A DNA stretch of 64,000 nt from Pseudomonas sp. UMAB-08 (GCF_900095225.1 NZ_LT607426.1:1-64000), one strand, 5' to 3'. Numbered from the stretch's first letter, positions 34,406-43,380 are shown. Program-made: numbers and translations. Notes: generated by a model from the letters alone, not told the origin.

Positions 34406-36088
34406 ATGCGAGACAAGCCAGCGAAGGGCTCTGTGCCCACCCCGGCCACATTCATCAATGCGCAAAGTGTCATCAGTGGTTTGCGCGGGCGAGACGTGTT
34501 TTCCACGCTGCGCAGCGTGGCCGTCCAAAGCCTGCGTCACCCGGTTCACAGCGCACGTCATGTGCTGGCGCTGGGCGGTCAGTTGGGTCGCGTCATACTG
34601 GGTGACAACCTGCACACACCCAACCCCCGTGACAGCCGCTTCGCAGATCCGACGTGGCTGCAAAACCCCCTCTATCGACGTGGGCTGCAGGCCTATCTGA
34701 GCTGGCAGCATCAGCTCAAGAGCTGGATCGATGACAGCGAGATGTCCGAGGATGATCGCGCCCGCGCGCACTTCATCCTCTCCTTGCTCAGCGATGCCCT
34801 GTCACCCTCCAACACCCTGCTCAACCCGCTGGCGGTCAAGGAGCTGTTCAACTCCGGCGGCAGCAGCGTGTTCAAGGGCATCAGCCACCTGGTCGATGAC
34901 CTGATGCACAACAATGGCCTGCCCAGCCAGATCACCAAAGATGCATTCGAGGTCGGCAAGACTGTCGCCACCACCCCCGGTGCCGTCGTGTTTCGCAACG
35001 AGCTGCTGGAGCTGATGCAGTACAAGCCGATGAGCGAAAAGCAGTACGCCCGGCCACTGCTGATCGTTCCGCCGCAAATCAACAAGTACTACATTTTCGA
35101 CCTCAGCCCGACCAACAGCTTCGTCCAGTACGCGCTGAAAAACGGCCTGCAAGTATTCATGATCAGCTGGCGCAACCCGGATGTGCGTCATCGCGAATGG
35201 GGGTTGTCCAGCTACGTCGAAGCCATCGAAGAAGCGATGAACGTGTGCCGCGCCATTACTGGCAGCCGCGAAGTGAACCTGTTGGGTGCCTGCGCTGGCG
35301 GCCTGACCATGGCCGCACTGCAAGGCCATCTCCAGGCCAAGCGGCAAATGCGCCGGGTCTCCAGCGCTACCTATCTGGTCAGCCTGCTGGACAGCCAGAT
35401 CGACAGCGCAGCGACCTTGTTCGTCGATGAAGAAACCCTGGAAGCCGCCAAGCGCCGCTCTTACCAACAAGGTGTACTTGATGGCCGCGACATGGCGAAA
35501 ATCTTCGCCTGGATGCGCCCCAACGATTTGATCTGGAATTACTGGGTCAATAACTACCTGCTGGGCAAGGCGCCGCCGCCCTTCGATATCCTCTACTGGA
35601 ACAACGACAGCACACGCCTGCCGGCCGCCCTGCATGGCGACTTGCTGGACTTCTTCAAATACAACCCACTCAGCCACCCCGGCGGCCTGGAAGTGTGCGG
35701 CACGCCCGTTGACCTGCAAAAAGTCACCGTGGACAGCTTCAGCGTGGCGGGGATCAATGACCACATCACGCCATGGGACGCGGTCTATCGCTCGACCTTG
35801 CTGCTCGGGGGCGACCGGCGCTTCTTGCTGGCCAACAGTGGTCACGTGCAAAGCATCCTCAACCCGCCTGGCAACCCCAAATCGAGCTACATCGAAAACA
35901 GCAAACTCAGCAGCGATCCCCGAGCCTGGTACTACGATGGAAAAACCGTCGAAGGCAGCTGGTGGCCGACCTGGCTGGACTGGATTCAGCAGCGCTCCGG
36001 CGCACAACGAGAAACCCACATGGCCCTCGGCAACCAGAACTACCCACCGATGGAGGCCGCGCCTGGAACCTATGTGCGCGTTCGTTGA
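34406..36088 (+). CDS. phaC2: Class II PHA synthase 2
   Basis: A 560-aa paralogue of PhaC1, alignable over its full length. Nucleophile Cys296 sits in GACAGG; catalytic Asp in GINDHITPW and His in NSGHVQSI. Shared blocks include MRPNDLIWNYWVNNYLLG and QSILNPPGNPKS. The start ATG 34406 has AAGGAG 10 bp upstream. It starts 43 bp past phaZ, so it is co-transcribed. Paralogues of this kind often differ in monomer preference, which cannot be read here. Confidence 0.97.
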   Translation: MRDKPAKGSVPTPATFINAQSVISGLRGRDVFSTLRSVAVQSLRHPVHSARHVLALGGQLGRVILGDNLHTPNPRDSRFADPTWLQNPLYRRGLQAYLSWQHQLKSWIDDSEMSEDDRARAHFILSLLSDALSPSNTLLNPLAVKELFNSGGSSVFKGISHLVDDLMHNNGLPSQITKDAFEVGKTVATTPGAVVFRNELLELMQYKPMSEKQYARPLLIVPPQINKYYIFDLSPTNSFVQYALKNGLQVFMISWRNPDVRHREWGLSSYVEAIEEAMNVCRAITGSREVNLLGACAGGLTMAALQGHLQAKRQMRRVSSATYLVSLLDSQIDSAATLFVDEETLEAAKRRSYQQGVLDGRDMAKIFAWMRPNDLIWNYWVNNYLLGKAPPPFDILYWNNDSTRLPAALHGDLLDFFKYNPLSHPGGLEVCGTPVDLQKVTVDSFSVAGINDHITPWDAVYRSTLLLGGDRRFLLANSGHVQSILNPPGNPKSSYIENSKLSSDPRAWYYDGKTVEGSWWPTWLDWIQQRSGAQRETHMALGNQNYPPMEAAPGTYVRVR

Positions 36089-36109
36089 AGTCTTGTCTTC
36101 ACCCGCCCC

Positions 36110-36220
36110 TGTAGGAGCTGACTTGTCTGCGATCCGGTGCGAAGCGCCGGCAAAAAACAGGCGAACTCACTACCGCCTGAAGGCCCTCCGGGCCTTATCG
36201 CAGGCAAGCCTGCTCCTACA
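36110..36220. repeat. REP-like inverted repeat (copy 3)
   Basis: TGTAGGAGCTGACTTGTCTGCGA (23 bp from 36110) against its near-complement at 36198-36220, with three mismatches. The spacer contains two smaller hairpins (CCGGTGCGAAGCGCCGG; AAGGCCCTCCGGGCCTT). It is inserted between phaC2 and phaD and may lower phaD readthrough. Confidence 0.75.
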
Positions 36221-36260
36221 AGTTGACGTGTATTCCTGAAACCCCACACAAGAAGACTGG

Positions 36261-36875
36261 ATGAAAACCCGCGACCGGATCCTTGAATGCGCCCTGCACT
36301 TGTTCAATCAACAGGGCGAACCTAACGTCTCGACCCTGGAAATCGCTAACGAACTGGGGATCAGCCCCGGCAATCTCTACTACCACTTTCATGGCAAAGA
36401 GCCGCTGGTCATGGGCTTGTTCGAGCGTTTTCAAACAGAACTGTCGCCGCTGCTCAATCCACCGGCCAACGCGCAATTGGCGCCCGAAGACTACTGGGTG
36501 TTTCTGCACCTGATCGTCGAGCGCCTGTCGCACTACCGCTTCCTGTTCCAGGACCTGTCCAACCTCGCTGGCCGCCTGCCAAAACTGGCACGCGGTATCC
36601 GCAACCTGCTCAACGCACTCAAACGCACCCTCGCGTCATTACTGGCACAGCTGAAAGCACAGGGGCAACTGGTCAGCGACACACAAGCGCTGGGGCAACT
36701 GGTGGAACAGATCAGCATGACCCTGCTGTTCTCCCTGGACTACCAACGCATCCTCGGCAAAGAAGGCGAAGTACGCGTCGTTGTCTACCAGATCATGATG
36801 CTGGTCGCGCCCCACCTGATCCCCGACTCGCGGCAGGGGGTAGAGAAGCTGGCGATGCATTATCTGGAGGAGTAG
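36261..36875 (+). CDS. phaD: TetR-family activator of pha genes
   Basis: A 204-aa TetR-type regulator. The N-terminal helix-turn-helix reads LEIANELGISPGNLYYHFHG at about residues 26-45, and the rest is a helical ligand domain. In P. putida PhaD activates the phaC1 and phaI promoters and responds to fatty-acid-derived intermediates. It lies in the conserved position after phaC2 and is convergent with phaF. Start ATG 36261 gives MKTRDRILECAL. Confidence 0.94.
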   Translation: MKTRDRILECALHLFNQQGEPNVSTLEIANELGISPGNLYYHFHGKEPLVMGLFERFQTELSPLLNPPANAQLAPEDYWVFLHLIVERLSHYRFLFQDLSNLAGRLPKLARGIRNLLNALKRTLASLLAQLKAQGQLVSDTQALGQLVEQISMTLLFSLDYQRILGKEGEVRVVVYQIMMLVAPHLIPDSRQGVEKLAMHYLEE

Positions 36876-36953
36876 CCGAAACCGACCACTCCATCCCACA
36901 ACGACTCGTCACATGCGGCACTTATGTCCCCGTAACAGGTAACGCACAAACGA

Positions 36954-36981
36954 AAAAGCCCGACCTTGCGGCCGGGCTTTT
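36954..36981. terminator. Bidirectional terminator phaD / phaF
   Basis: AAAAGCCCG and CGGGCTTTT around a 10-nt loop, with A-run and T-run flanks. It lies 15 bp from the phaF stop and ends both convergent pha units. Confidence 0.88.
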
Positions 36982-36996
36982 GGCAGTTCCTGAAAA

Positions 36997-37743
36997 TCAG
37001 GACTGGCTGGCGGGCGTCGACGCAGTGGTCGTTGCTGGCGCTGGGGTTGCCGCTGAAGCAGCAATGGCCGTTGGCGTTGCTGCTACTGCCGGTTTGGCAA
37101 CTGCGGGCTTGGGTGCTGCTGCTTTTTTCACTGCGGGTGCTTTCGCTGCTGCGGGCTTGGCGGCGGCTGGTTTAGCTGCCGGTTTCGCGGCAACAGGCTT
37201 GGCAACCGGTTTAACGGCTGGCTTGGCGGCTGCCGTTTTGGCCGGGGCTTTAACCGCGGGTTTGGCCGCTGCCTTGGCCACGGGTTTAGCAGCAGGTTTT
37301 GCAGCCGCTTTGGACGACACAGAAGCCACCGACGCACCGGTCAGTTTCTCGATTTGCTTGGTCAGGAGATCGACCTTGCTGTGCAGTGCCTTGACTTCGT
37401 TGCGGCTCGGGACACCAAGGCGCGAGATGGCGCTGTTCAGGCGTTTGTCGAAAGCACCTTCGAGCTCACTCCATTTACCCAGCGCAAGGTCCTTGACGTC
37501 GCCGACTCGGGATTTTGCCGATTGCGCTGTTGCCTTCGCTGCATCGACTTGTTTGTCGACGCCGCTCTTGGTCTGCTTTTCGGCCTTCTCGCCGTCTTTG
37601 ACCAGGGTTTCGAAAAGCTTACTGCCGTCATTGCTGATTTTCGAGTAAGCGCCTAAACCAGCCAGCCAGATTTGACGGGAGTATTTTTCAACCTCGCCAA
37701 TCCAGGAGCTGCCTTCTTTTTCAATTTTCTTTTTGCCAGCCAT
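36997..37743 (-). CDS. phaF: Phasin / nucleoid-binding protein PhaF
   Basis: A 248-aa two-part protein. Residues 1-135 form the amphipathic phasin domain, with a leucine-zipper-like stretch, that coats PHA granules and is homologous to PhaI (shared IWLAGLGAYSK). Residues about 140-248 are a histone H1-like tail of AKPAAKP/AAAKPA repeats that binds DNA, letting granules segregate with the nucleoid. The alanine-rich end (AATPAPATTTAS) is poor in lysine. Start is ATG 37743 (MAGKKKIEKEG), preceded by AAGGAG; the frame is open to 37779. The paired phaI lies 10 bp upstream. Confidence 0.94.
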   Translation of the reverse strand: MAGKKKIEKEGSSWIGEVEKYSRQIWLAGLGAYSKISNDGSKLFETLVKDGEKAEKQTKSGVDKQVDAAKATAQSAKSRVGDVKDLALGKWSELEGAFDKRLNSAISRLGVPSRNEVKALHSKVDLLTKQIEKLTGASVASVSSKAAAKPAAKPVAKAAAKPAVKAPAKTAAAKPAVKPVAKPVAAKPAAKPAAAKPAAAKAPAVKKAAAPKPAVAKPAVAATPTAIAASAATPAPATTTASTPASQS

Positions 37744-37753
37744 CCCGATCTCC

Positions 37754-38179
37754 TTATTGTTTATGCGCGACACGTTCAAGCAATGCCGTCAGCCCATCGA
37801 GCTTAGCAGAGAGTGTCTCAACATCATGTTTAGACGCAATGCCAAAACGATTCAAGGCGCGGGCAACACGGTGGTCAAAAGCCTTCTCGACTTTATGAAG
37901 TTGCACTTCGAACTTGCCCTTGACGCCTTTCACGTCTTCTTTGATCGTGTCGATCTCGCTGTTGGCTGCATCGAGCTGCTTATCGACGATTTTCTTACCC
38001 TTTTTTTCAACTTCTTCGCCGGTCTTGATCAAGTCTTTTACGTACTCGGCGCCTTCCTGGCCGGCCTTGGAGTAGGCACCCAGGCCAGCCAGCCAGATTT
38101 TGCGGGCATACAGTTTTACTTCGGAAAGGGCCGTGGCTTGCTCGGCATCAACTTTCTTCTTCAGGGCTACTTTGGCCAT
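37754..38179 (-). CDS. phaI: Phasin PhaI
   Basis: A 141-aa granule-associated protein that equals the phasin half of PhaF without the DNA-binding tail (KIWLAGLGAYSKAGQEGAEY). Mostly amphipathic helix rich in Lys/Glu heptads. Start ATG 38179 (MAKVALKKKVDAEQ) follows GTGAGGTGC; the longer frame to 38269 is not used. First gene of phaIF, whose promoter in other pseudomonads depends on PhaD. Confidence 0.93.
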   Translation of the reverse strand: MAKVALKKKVDAEQATALSEVKLYARKIWLAGLGAYSKAGQEGAEYVKDLIKTGEEVEKKGKKIVDKQLDAANSEIDTIKEDVKGVKGKFEVQLHKVEKAFDHRVARALNRFGIASKHDVETLSAKLDGLTALLERVAHKQ

Positions 38180-38363
38180 GGTGCACCTCACGCTCAAAAA
38201 GGTTGGAGGAACTGCCCACGGGGTTGATGGGCATGAACACAAAGTAATCAGAAAAATTAGAATGCTCACCCTAGGTTGGTGGCTATTTTGCGGGGCGACG
38301 GGCTGTGGAGGGGTAACGCGTTTAATCGATAAACATCACACAGCCGCGAGGGGATTCAGGGAT

Positions 38364-38642
38364 TCAAGCCTGCAGTTCTTTGTCCAGGACCCTCTCGACC
38401 TCGGATTTGATCGCGCCGCTCATTGCCGACAGGAAGAAGTTAAGCTCGATGCTGACCCTGATCAATGTGTCTTCGACCTCGATTTTCCCCTTGGCGCCCT
38501 TACCCTCGAGTTCCACCACATCGCCTGACCATGTCGGTTTCAGCGCATATTTATCCGCCAGTTTGAGCACCAGGTGCTCGGCCTTTTCCCGCGCAGCTTC
38601 GCGGCCAAGGGCGTGTTCACGTTCAACAGTTATTTGGGCCAT
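38364..38642 (-). CDS. PHA system family protein (PHA_gran_rgn)
   Basis: A 92-aa small protein (MAQITVEREHALGREAAREK...) that matches the polyhydroxyalkanoic-acid system family found next to pha clusters. It looks like an alpha/beta domain with a conserved C-terminal helix (FFLSAMSGAIKSEVERVLDK). It lies upstream of phaI in the same direction, 184 bp away, and is divergent from ubiE. Start ATG 38642 follows AAGGAG-like GGAG. Biochemical function unknown; the link to PHA rests on its neighbourhood and family name. Confidence 0.75.
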   Translation of the reverse strand: MAQITVEREHALGREAAREKAEHLVLKLADKYALKPTWSGDVVELEGKGAKGKIEVEDTLIRVSIELNFFLSAMSGAIKSEVERVLDKELQA

Positions 38643-38791
38643 GCAAGGACTCCTTGGTCGGTTTCGAGCCACATTCTATATCGCGCCACCATGAGCAGCG
38701 AGACCAAGAGGAAACGTCAACCATGAGCCTTGTCAAGACAAAGGCTGCCCCGACGATTAGAATGGCCGCACTTTATTCCGGTGACAGCGAT

Positions 38792-39562
38792 ATGAACGAT
38801 CCGCGCAAAGGCAGCGATGCCGAACCCACCACTCACTTCGGCTACAAAAACGTACCGGAAAGCCAGAAAGCCGAGAAAGTCGCTGAGGTTTTCCACTCCG
38901 TTGCGGCCAAGTACGACTTGATGAACGACCTGCTGTCCGGTGGCATGCACCGGCTGTGGAAGCGCTTTGCTATCGAGTTGTCTGGCGTCCGCACGGGCAA
39001 CCGCGTGCTGGACATCGCTGGCGGTACTGGCGACCTGGCAAGAAAGTTTTCGCATCTGGTCGGCCCGACCGGCGAAGTCGTACTGGCGGACATCAACGCC
39101 TCGATGTTGAAGGTCGGTCGCGACCGTCTGCTGGATCTGGGTGTGGCGGGCAACGTCAAGTTCGTCCAGGCCGACGCGGAAAAGCTACCGTTCCCGGACA
39201 ACCATTTCGACTGCGTGACCATTGCCTTCGGTCTGCGCAACGTGACGCATAAAGAAGACGCCCTGCGCTCGATGCTGCGTGTCCTCAAGCCTGGTGGTCG
39301 CCTGTTGGTCCTGGAGTTTTCCAAACCGACCAACGCGCTGATGTCCAAGGCCTACGACGCTTACTCGTTCGCGTTCATGCCGTTGATGGGCAAACTGATT
39401 ACCAATGACTCGGAAAGCTACCGCTATCTGGCGGAGTCGATCCGCATGCACCCGAATCAGGAAACCCTCAAGTCGATGATGGTAGAAGCCGGTTTCGACC
39501 GCGTGACCTATCACAACATGACCGCAGGCATCGTTGCCCTGCATCGCGGCATCAAACCCTGA
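38792..39562 (+). CDS. ubiE: Ubiquinone/menaquinone C-methyltransferase UbiE
   Basis: A 256-aa SAM-dependent enzyme that methylates the demethoxy-quinol ring. The SAM-binding motif VLDIAGGTGDLARKF, the conserved FHSVAAKYDLMNDLLSGGMHRLWKR at the N-terminus and the UbiE signature (YRYLAESIRMHPNQETLKSM) are present. I use ATG 38792 (MNDPRKGSDAEPTTHFGYKN), giving the family length. An in-frame ATG at 38723 has a better ribosome-binding site (GAGGA). The stop overlaps the ubiJ ATG by one base. Confidence 0.95.
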   Translation: MNDPRKGSDAEPTTHFGYKNVPESQKAEKVAEVFHSVAAKYDLMNDLLSGGMHRLWKRFAIELSGVRTGNRVLDIAGGTGDLARKFSHLVGPTGEVVLADINASMLKVGRDRLLDLGVAGNVKFVQADAEKLPFPDNHFDCVTIAFGLRNVTHKEDALRSMLRVLKPGGRLLVLEFSKPTNALMSKAYDAYSFAFMPLMGKLITNDSESYRYLAESIRMHPNQETLKSMMVEAGFDRVTYHNMTAGIVALHRGIKP

Positions 39563-40185
39563 TGTTACTCAGCGGCTTGCTCGCCAGCGTCGAGCTCGGC
39601 ATCAACCGTGTGCTGCGCATGGACAGCACTGCCCTGCCACGCCTTGAACGCCTGGCAGGCAAGATGATTGCAGTCGATTGCCGTAACCCGGCCTTTCAGC
39701 TGTTCATTTTGCCCAGCGATGAAGGCTTGCTGTTGGCGGCCCACTGGGCCGCCGAGGCTGACTGTACCCTGCGTGCGCCAGCCTCGAGTTTGCTGCGCCT
39801 GGCCCTGAGCCAGGACAAAACCGCCGTGTTGCATGGCCCTGAAGTCGAGCTTGAAGGCGACAGCGCCGTGCTGCTGGAACTGGTCGGCGTACTGCAAGAC
39901 CTTGAGCTGGACTGGGAGTACGAACTCTCGCGCTGGCTCGGTCCGGTCGCCAGTTCGTTGCTCGGGGGCCAATTGCGCAGCAGCGCCCGCTGGACCCACG
40001 ACAGCCTGGCCAACCTCACGCACAACCTCGCCGACTACCTCAGTGAGGAGTCGCGCACCCTGGTGGGTCAACGTGAAGCCGAAGCCCGCTTCGCTGAACT
40101 GGACCAGACCAAGCTCGACCTTGAACGTCTCGAGGCGCGCTTCGAGCGCCTTGCCCTCTCCCTCAAATCCAGCGATAACGCATGA
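39562..40185 (+). CDS. ubiJ: SCP2-domain ubiquinone biosynthesis factor UbiJ
   Basis: A 207-aa protein with an SCP2-like lipid-binding domain (about 15-115) and a C-terminal coiled coil (LDQTKLDLERLEARFERLAL). UbiJ binds lipid and is part of the soluble Ubi complex in E. coli. It sits between ubiE and ubiB with overlapping stop/start codons on both sides (TGATG and ATGA), so the three form a coupled operon. Confidence 0.9.
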   Translation: MLLSGLLASVELGINRVLRMDSTALPRLERLAGKMIAVDCRNPAFQLFILPSDEGLLLAAHWAAEADCTLRAPASSLLRLALSQDKTAVLHGPEVELEGDSAVLLELVGVLQDLELDWEYELSRWLGPVASSLLGGQLRSSARWTHDSLANLTHNLADYLSEESRTLVGQREAEARFAELDQTKLDLERLEARFERLALSLKSSDNA

Positions 40186-41801
40186 AGCTGCTTGCCGTCC
40201 GCCGTCTGTTTCGCATCCAACGCGTCGTGATCCGCTACCGTCTCGATGACTTGTTGTTTGCCCTGCCGTTACCCTGGTGGATGCTCGCCCTGCGTTACGC
40301 CATGCCGTGGCGCTGGTTCCCGCGTAAAACCCTGGAGCTGAGCCGTGGCGCACGCTTGCGCATGGCACTGCAGGACCTGGGCCCGATTTTCATCAAGTTT
40401 GGCCAGTTGCTTTCCACCCGCCGCGATCTGCTCCCCGAGGACATCGCCGACGAGTTGATGCACTTGCAGGACCGCGTGCCACCGTTCGATTCGCAGCAGG
40501 CCATCAACCTGATCGAAGAACAACTCGGCGCAAAAATCAGTGCCGTGTTCAGCCGCTTCGATGTCGCACCGCTGGCCTCTGCCTCTGTGGCGCAGGTGCA
40601 TGCCGCGCAGCTGAAAACCGGCGAAGAGGTGGTGGTCAAAGTCGTGCGCCCCGGCCTCAAACCGATCATCAGCCAGGATCTGGCGTGGTTGTTCATACTG
40701 GCCCGTGTGGCCGAACGGCTCTCGGCCGATGCACGTTTACTGCATCCGGTGGAGGTGGTCAGCGATTACGAAAAGACCATCTACGACGAACTCGACTTGT
40801 TGCGCGAGGCCGCCAACTCCAGCCAGCTGCGACGCAACTTCGAAGGCTCGCCGCTGCTCTACGTGCCTCAAGTCTATTGGGACTGGTGCCGCCCCAAAGT
40901 ACTGGTGATGGAGCGCATCTACGGCATTCAGGTCACCGACCTCGCGACCCTGGCCGATCAGCGCACCGACATGAAAATGCTCGCCGAACGCGGCGTGGAG
41001 ATTTTCTTCACCCAAGTGTTTCGCGACAGCTTCTTTCATGCCGACATGCATCCCGGCAACATTTTCGTCAGCACCGTGCAGCCCTGGAGCCCGCAGTACA
41101 TTGCCATCGACTGTGGCATCGTCGGCAGCCTGACGCCTGAAGATCAGGACTATCTGGCGCGTAACCTGTTTGCGTTCTTCAAGCGTGATTACCGCCGCGT
41201 GGCCCAGTTGCACATCGATTCGGGCTGGGTGCCAGCACATACCAAACTCAACGAATTCGAAGCCGCGATCCGTACCGTTTGCGAACCGATTTTCGAGAAG
41301 CCACTTAAAGACATTTCGTTCGGTCAGGTGCTGATGCGCCTGTTCCAGACCGCGCGCCGCTTCAACATGGAAGTCCAGCCACAACTGGTGCTGCTACAAA
41401 AAACCCTGCTCAACATCGAGGGTCTCGGCCGCCAGCTGTACCCGGAACTTGACCTGTGGAGCACCGCTCAACCGTTTCTGGAGCGCTGGATGCGCGAGCG
41501 CGTCAGCCCGAAAACCCTGCTGCACAACCTGCACTCGCAGGTTGAACAGATACCCCACCTGGCCAACATGACCCGCGACCTGCTGGAGCGCATGTCCAAG
41601 CCCCACGCCTCTGCCCCGCAGCCCGCGTGGCGTGAGCGTGGCGACGGCTGGGCGCTGCGTCTGACTGGCGCGGGTTTACTGGCAGGCGGCGCGGTACTGG
41701 GCTCGACCCTGGCCGCCAGCGGCACGGCCCTGGTCTCGCTGGGCGCGTGGCCAGCCTGGATCATGTTGGTGGCAGGTCTGTATCTGGTCGTGCGCCGATA
41801 G
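40182..41801 (+). CDS. ubiB: Ubiquinone biosynthesis kinase-like protein UbiB
   Basis: A 539-aa ABC1/ADCK-type atypical kinase needed for ubiquinone production. The KxGQ motif (FIKFGQLLSTRRDLLP), the catalytic lysine in EEVVVKVVRPG, the HADMHPGNIF loop and the DCG replacement of DFG (AIDCGIVGSL) are visible. Two membrane helices end the protein (residues about 490-535). Overlaps ubiJ by 4 bp. Confidence 0.96.
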   Translation: MKLLAVRRLFRIQRVVIRYRLDDLLFALPLPWWMLALRYAMPWRWFPRKTLELSRGARLRMALQDLGPIFIKFGQLLSTRRDLLPEDIADELMHLQDRVPPFDSQQAINLIEEQLGAKISAVFSRFDVAPLASASVAQVHAAQLKTGEEVVVKVVRPGLKPIISQDLAWLFILARVAERLSADARLLHPVEVVSDYEKTIYDELDLLREAANSSQLRRNFEGSPLLYVPQVYWDWCRPKVLVMERIYGIQVTDLATLADQRTDMKMLAERGVEIFFTQVFRDSFFHADMHPGNIFVSTVQPWSPQYIAIDCGIVGSLTPEDQDYLARNLFAFFKRDYRRVAQLHIDSGWVPAHTKLNEFEAAIRTVCEPIFEKPLKDISFGQVLMRLFQTARRFNMEVQPQLVLLQKTLLNIEGLGRQLYPELDLWSTAQPFLERWMRERVSPKTLLHNLHSQVEQIPHLANMTRDLLERMSKPHASAPQPAWRERGDGWALRLTGAGLLAGGAVLGSTLAASGTALVSLGAWPAWIMLVAGLYLVVRR

Positions 41802-41870
41802 CCAGCAGCGCAGGTCGCTGGCACACTATTCAATCGCCGAGGCCTAAAGGCCCGGCTTGCGGAGTCGACG

Positions 41871-42272
41871 ATGAAAGACTGGCTGGACGAGATTCACTGG
41901 AACAGCGATGGTTTGGTGCCTGCGATTGCCCAGGACCATGAAACCGGACGTGTGCTGATGATGGCCTGGATGAATCGCGAAGCGCTGAGCTTGACCGCGA
42001 CCGAGAACCGGGCCATTTATTGGTCGCGTTCCCGTGGCAAACTCTGGCGCAAAGGTGAAGAATCCGGGCATGTGCAAAAGCTCCACGAAATGCGCCTGGA
42101 CTGCGATGCCGACGTGATTATCCTGAAGGTCGAACAGATCGGCGGGATTGCCTGCCACACAGGTCGTGAAAGCTGCTTCTACCGGGTGTACGACGATGCC
42201 AGCTGGAAGGTCGTCGATCCGGTGCTCAAAGACCCGCACGCTATCTATCAGGCAGGACACACACATGACTGA
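41871..42272 (+). CDS. hisI: Phosphoribosyl-AMP cyclohydrolase
   Basis: A 133-aa enzyme opening the adenine ring of PR-AMP in histidine biosynthesis. The metal-binding region CDADVIILKVEQ and the CHTGRESCFYR motif provide the catalytic cysteines. It is the stand-alone form, not fused to HisE as in E. coli. hisE overlaps its 3' end by 8 bp. Confidence 0.96.
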   Translation: MKDWLDEIHWNSDGLVPAIAQDHETGRVLMMAWMNREALSLTATENRAIYWSRSRGKLWRKGEESGHVQKLHEMRLDCDADVIILKVEQIGGIACHTGRESCFYRVYDDASWKVVDPVLKDPHAIYQAGHTHD

Positions 42273-42597
42273 CACCCTGGCCCGTCTGGCCGAAGTGCTT
42301 GAAGCACGCAAGGGCGCCGCTGCCGACAGTTCTTATGTCGCCAGCCTGTACCACAAGGGTTTGAACAAGATTCTGGAAAAGGTCGGTGAAGAATCGGTCG
42401 AAACCATCATCGCTGCCAAGGATGCCGCCATCAGCGGTGATTGCAGTGATGTCATCTATGAGACGGCGGACCTGTGGTTTCACAGCATGGTGATGCTTGC
42501 AGCTTTGGGTCAGCATCCGCAAGCTGTACTCGATGAACTGGATCGGCGCTTCGGGCTGTCCGGGCACGCTGAAAAAGCCGCACGCTCTGCCGACTAA
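42265..42597 (+). CDS. hisE: Phosphoribosyl-ATP pyrophosphatase
   Basis: A 110-aa all-alpha MazG-like enzyme removing pyrophosphate from PR-ATP. Acidic residues of the EExxE type motif (KVGEESVETIIAAKD) and the later YETADLWFHSMVML helix are typical. Start ATG 42265 lies inside the last codons of hisI, so the two are coupled; the frame opens earlier at 42148 but that part is hisI in another frame. Confidence 0.95.
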   Translation: MTDTLARLAEVLEARKGAAADSSYVASLYHKGLNKILEKVGEESVETIIAAKDAAISGDCSDVIYETADLWFHSMVMLAALGQHPQAVLDELDRRFGLSGHAEKAARSAD

Positions 42598-42623
42598 ACA
42601 CGCACCTCGAGGAGGAAAGTTTC

Positions 42624-42887
42624 ATGGGTATTTTTGACTGGAAACACTGGCTCATCATTTTGGTTGTCGTCGTATTGGTGTTCGGCACCAAGAAACTCAA
42701 AGGTCTGGGTACGGATGTTGGCGAATCGATCAAAGGCTTCCGCAAAGCCATGAACGATGAAGAAAAACCTGCTGAACAGCAGCCGCCGATGCAACCGCAG
42801 CAGGCGCCTCAGGGTTCGACCCTGCATGAGCCACAGACCATCGACGCGCAAGCACATAAAGTCGAAGAGCCAATCCGCAAAGACTAG
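42624..42887 (+). CDS. tatA: Twin-arginine translocase subunit TatA
   Basis: An 87-aa protein with a short N-terminal membrane helix (residues about 8-21, WLIILVVVVLVFGTKK), the FGxxxLK hinge and an amphipathic helix (GTDVGESIKGFRKAM), then a Gln/Pro-rich tail. TatA oligomerises to form the translocation path for folded proteins. A strong GAGGAGGA ribosome-binding site precedes the ATG. First gene of tatABC. Confidence 0.96.
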   Translation: MGIFDWKHWLIILVVVVLVFGTKKLKGLGTDVGESIKGFRKAMNDEEKPAEQQPPMQPQQAPQGSTLHEPQTIDAQAHKVEEPIRKD

Positions 42888-42897
42888 GTCGTGTTGA

Positions 42898-43380
42898 ATG
42901 TTTGGTATCAGCTTCTCTGAACTGCTGCTCGTTGGTCTCGTCGCCCTGCTGGTGCTTGGTCCCGAGCGCCTGCCGGGTGCGGCGCGTACGGCTGGCCTTT
43001 GGGTCGGGCGGCTGAAACGCAGCTTCAATGCGATCAAACAGGAAGTTGAGCGCGAAATCGGTGCCGATGAAATCCGCCGACAGCTGCACAACGAGCACAT
43101 CCTGTCGTTAGAGCAGGAAGCCAAAAAGATTTTCGCGCCGCAACAGACACCGGTCGAGCCCGTCGCTACGGTCAGCCCGCCAGTCGAGGCCCAGACCATC
43201 GCGCCGCCGACACCGGCATCGCTGCCCGAAACGCCCGTCGTCGCGGCTGAACCCGTTGCCGTTGTCCCGGCCGCTATTGCTCCAGCAGCTCCAGCCGAGG
43301 CTGCCCCGGTCGCACACGTCAGCCCGGTGCCAAGCGCACCGCCCGTCAACGATTCATCTTTGCCACCGCGAGCCCCATGA
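42898..43380 (+). CDS. tatB: Twin-arginine translocase subunit TatB
   Basis: A 160-aa protein with the TatB start MFGISFSELLLVGLVALLVL, including the conserved Glu8, then GPERLPGAAR, an amphipathic helix and a Pro/Ala/Val-rich cytoplasmic tail. TatB with TatC forms the receptor for twin-arginine signal peptides. It starts 10 bp after tatA and overlaps tatC by 4 bp. Confidence 0.95.
   Translation: MFGISFSELLLVGLVALLVLGPERLPGAARTAGLWVGRLKRSFNAIKQEVEREIGADEIRRQLHNEHILSLEQEAKKIFAPQQTPVEPVATVSPPVEAQTIAPPTPASLPETPVVAAEPVAVVPAAIAPAAPAEAAPVAHVSPVPSAPPVNDSSLPPRAP

Noticed and set aside
34802..36019. 405-codon open frame opposite phaC2
   Set aside because: Antisense shadow; a parallel frame occurs opposite phaC1 because the genes are paralogues.
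37000..37330. Repetitive DNA that might suggest a tandem repeat or mobile element
   Set aside because: It encodes the AKPAAKP histone-like tail of PhaF in frame; the repetition is at protein level.
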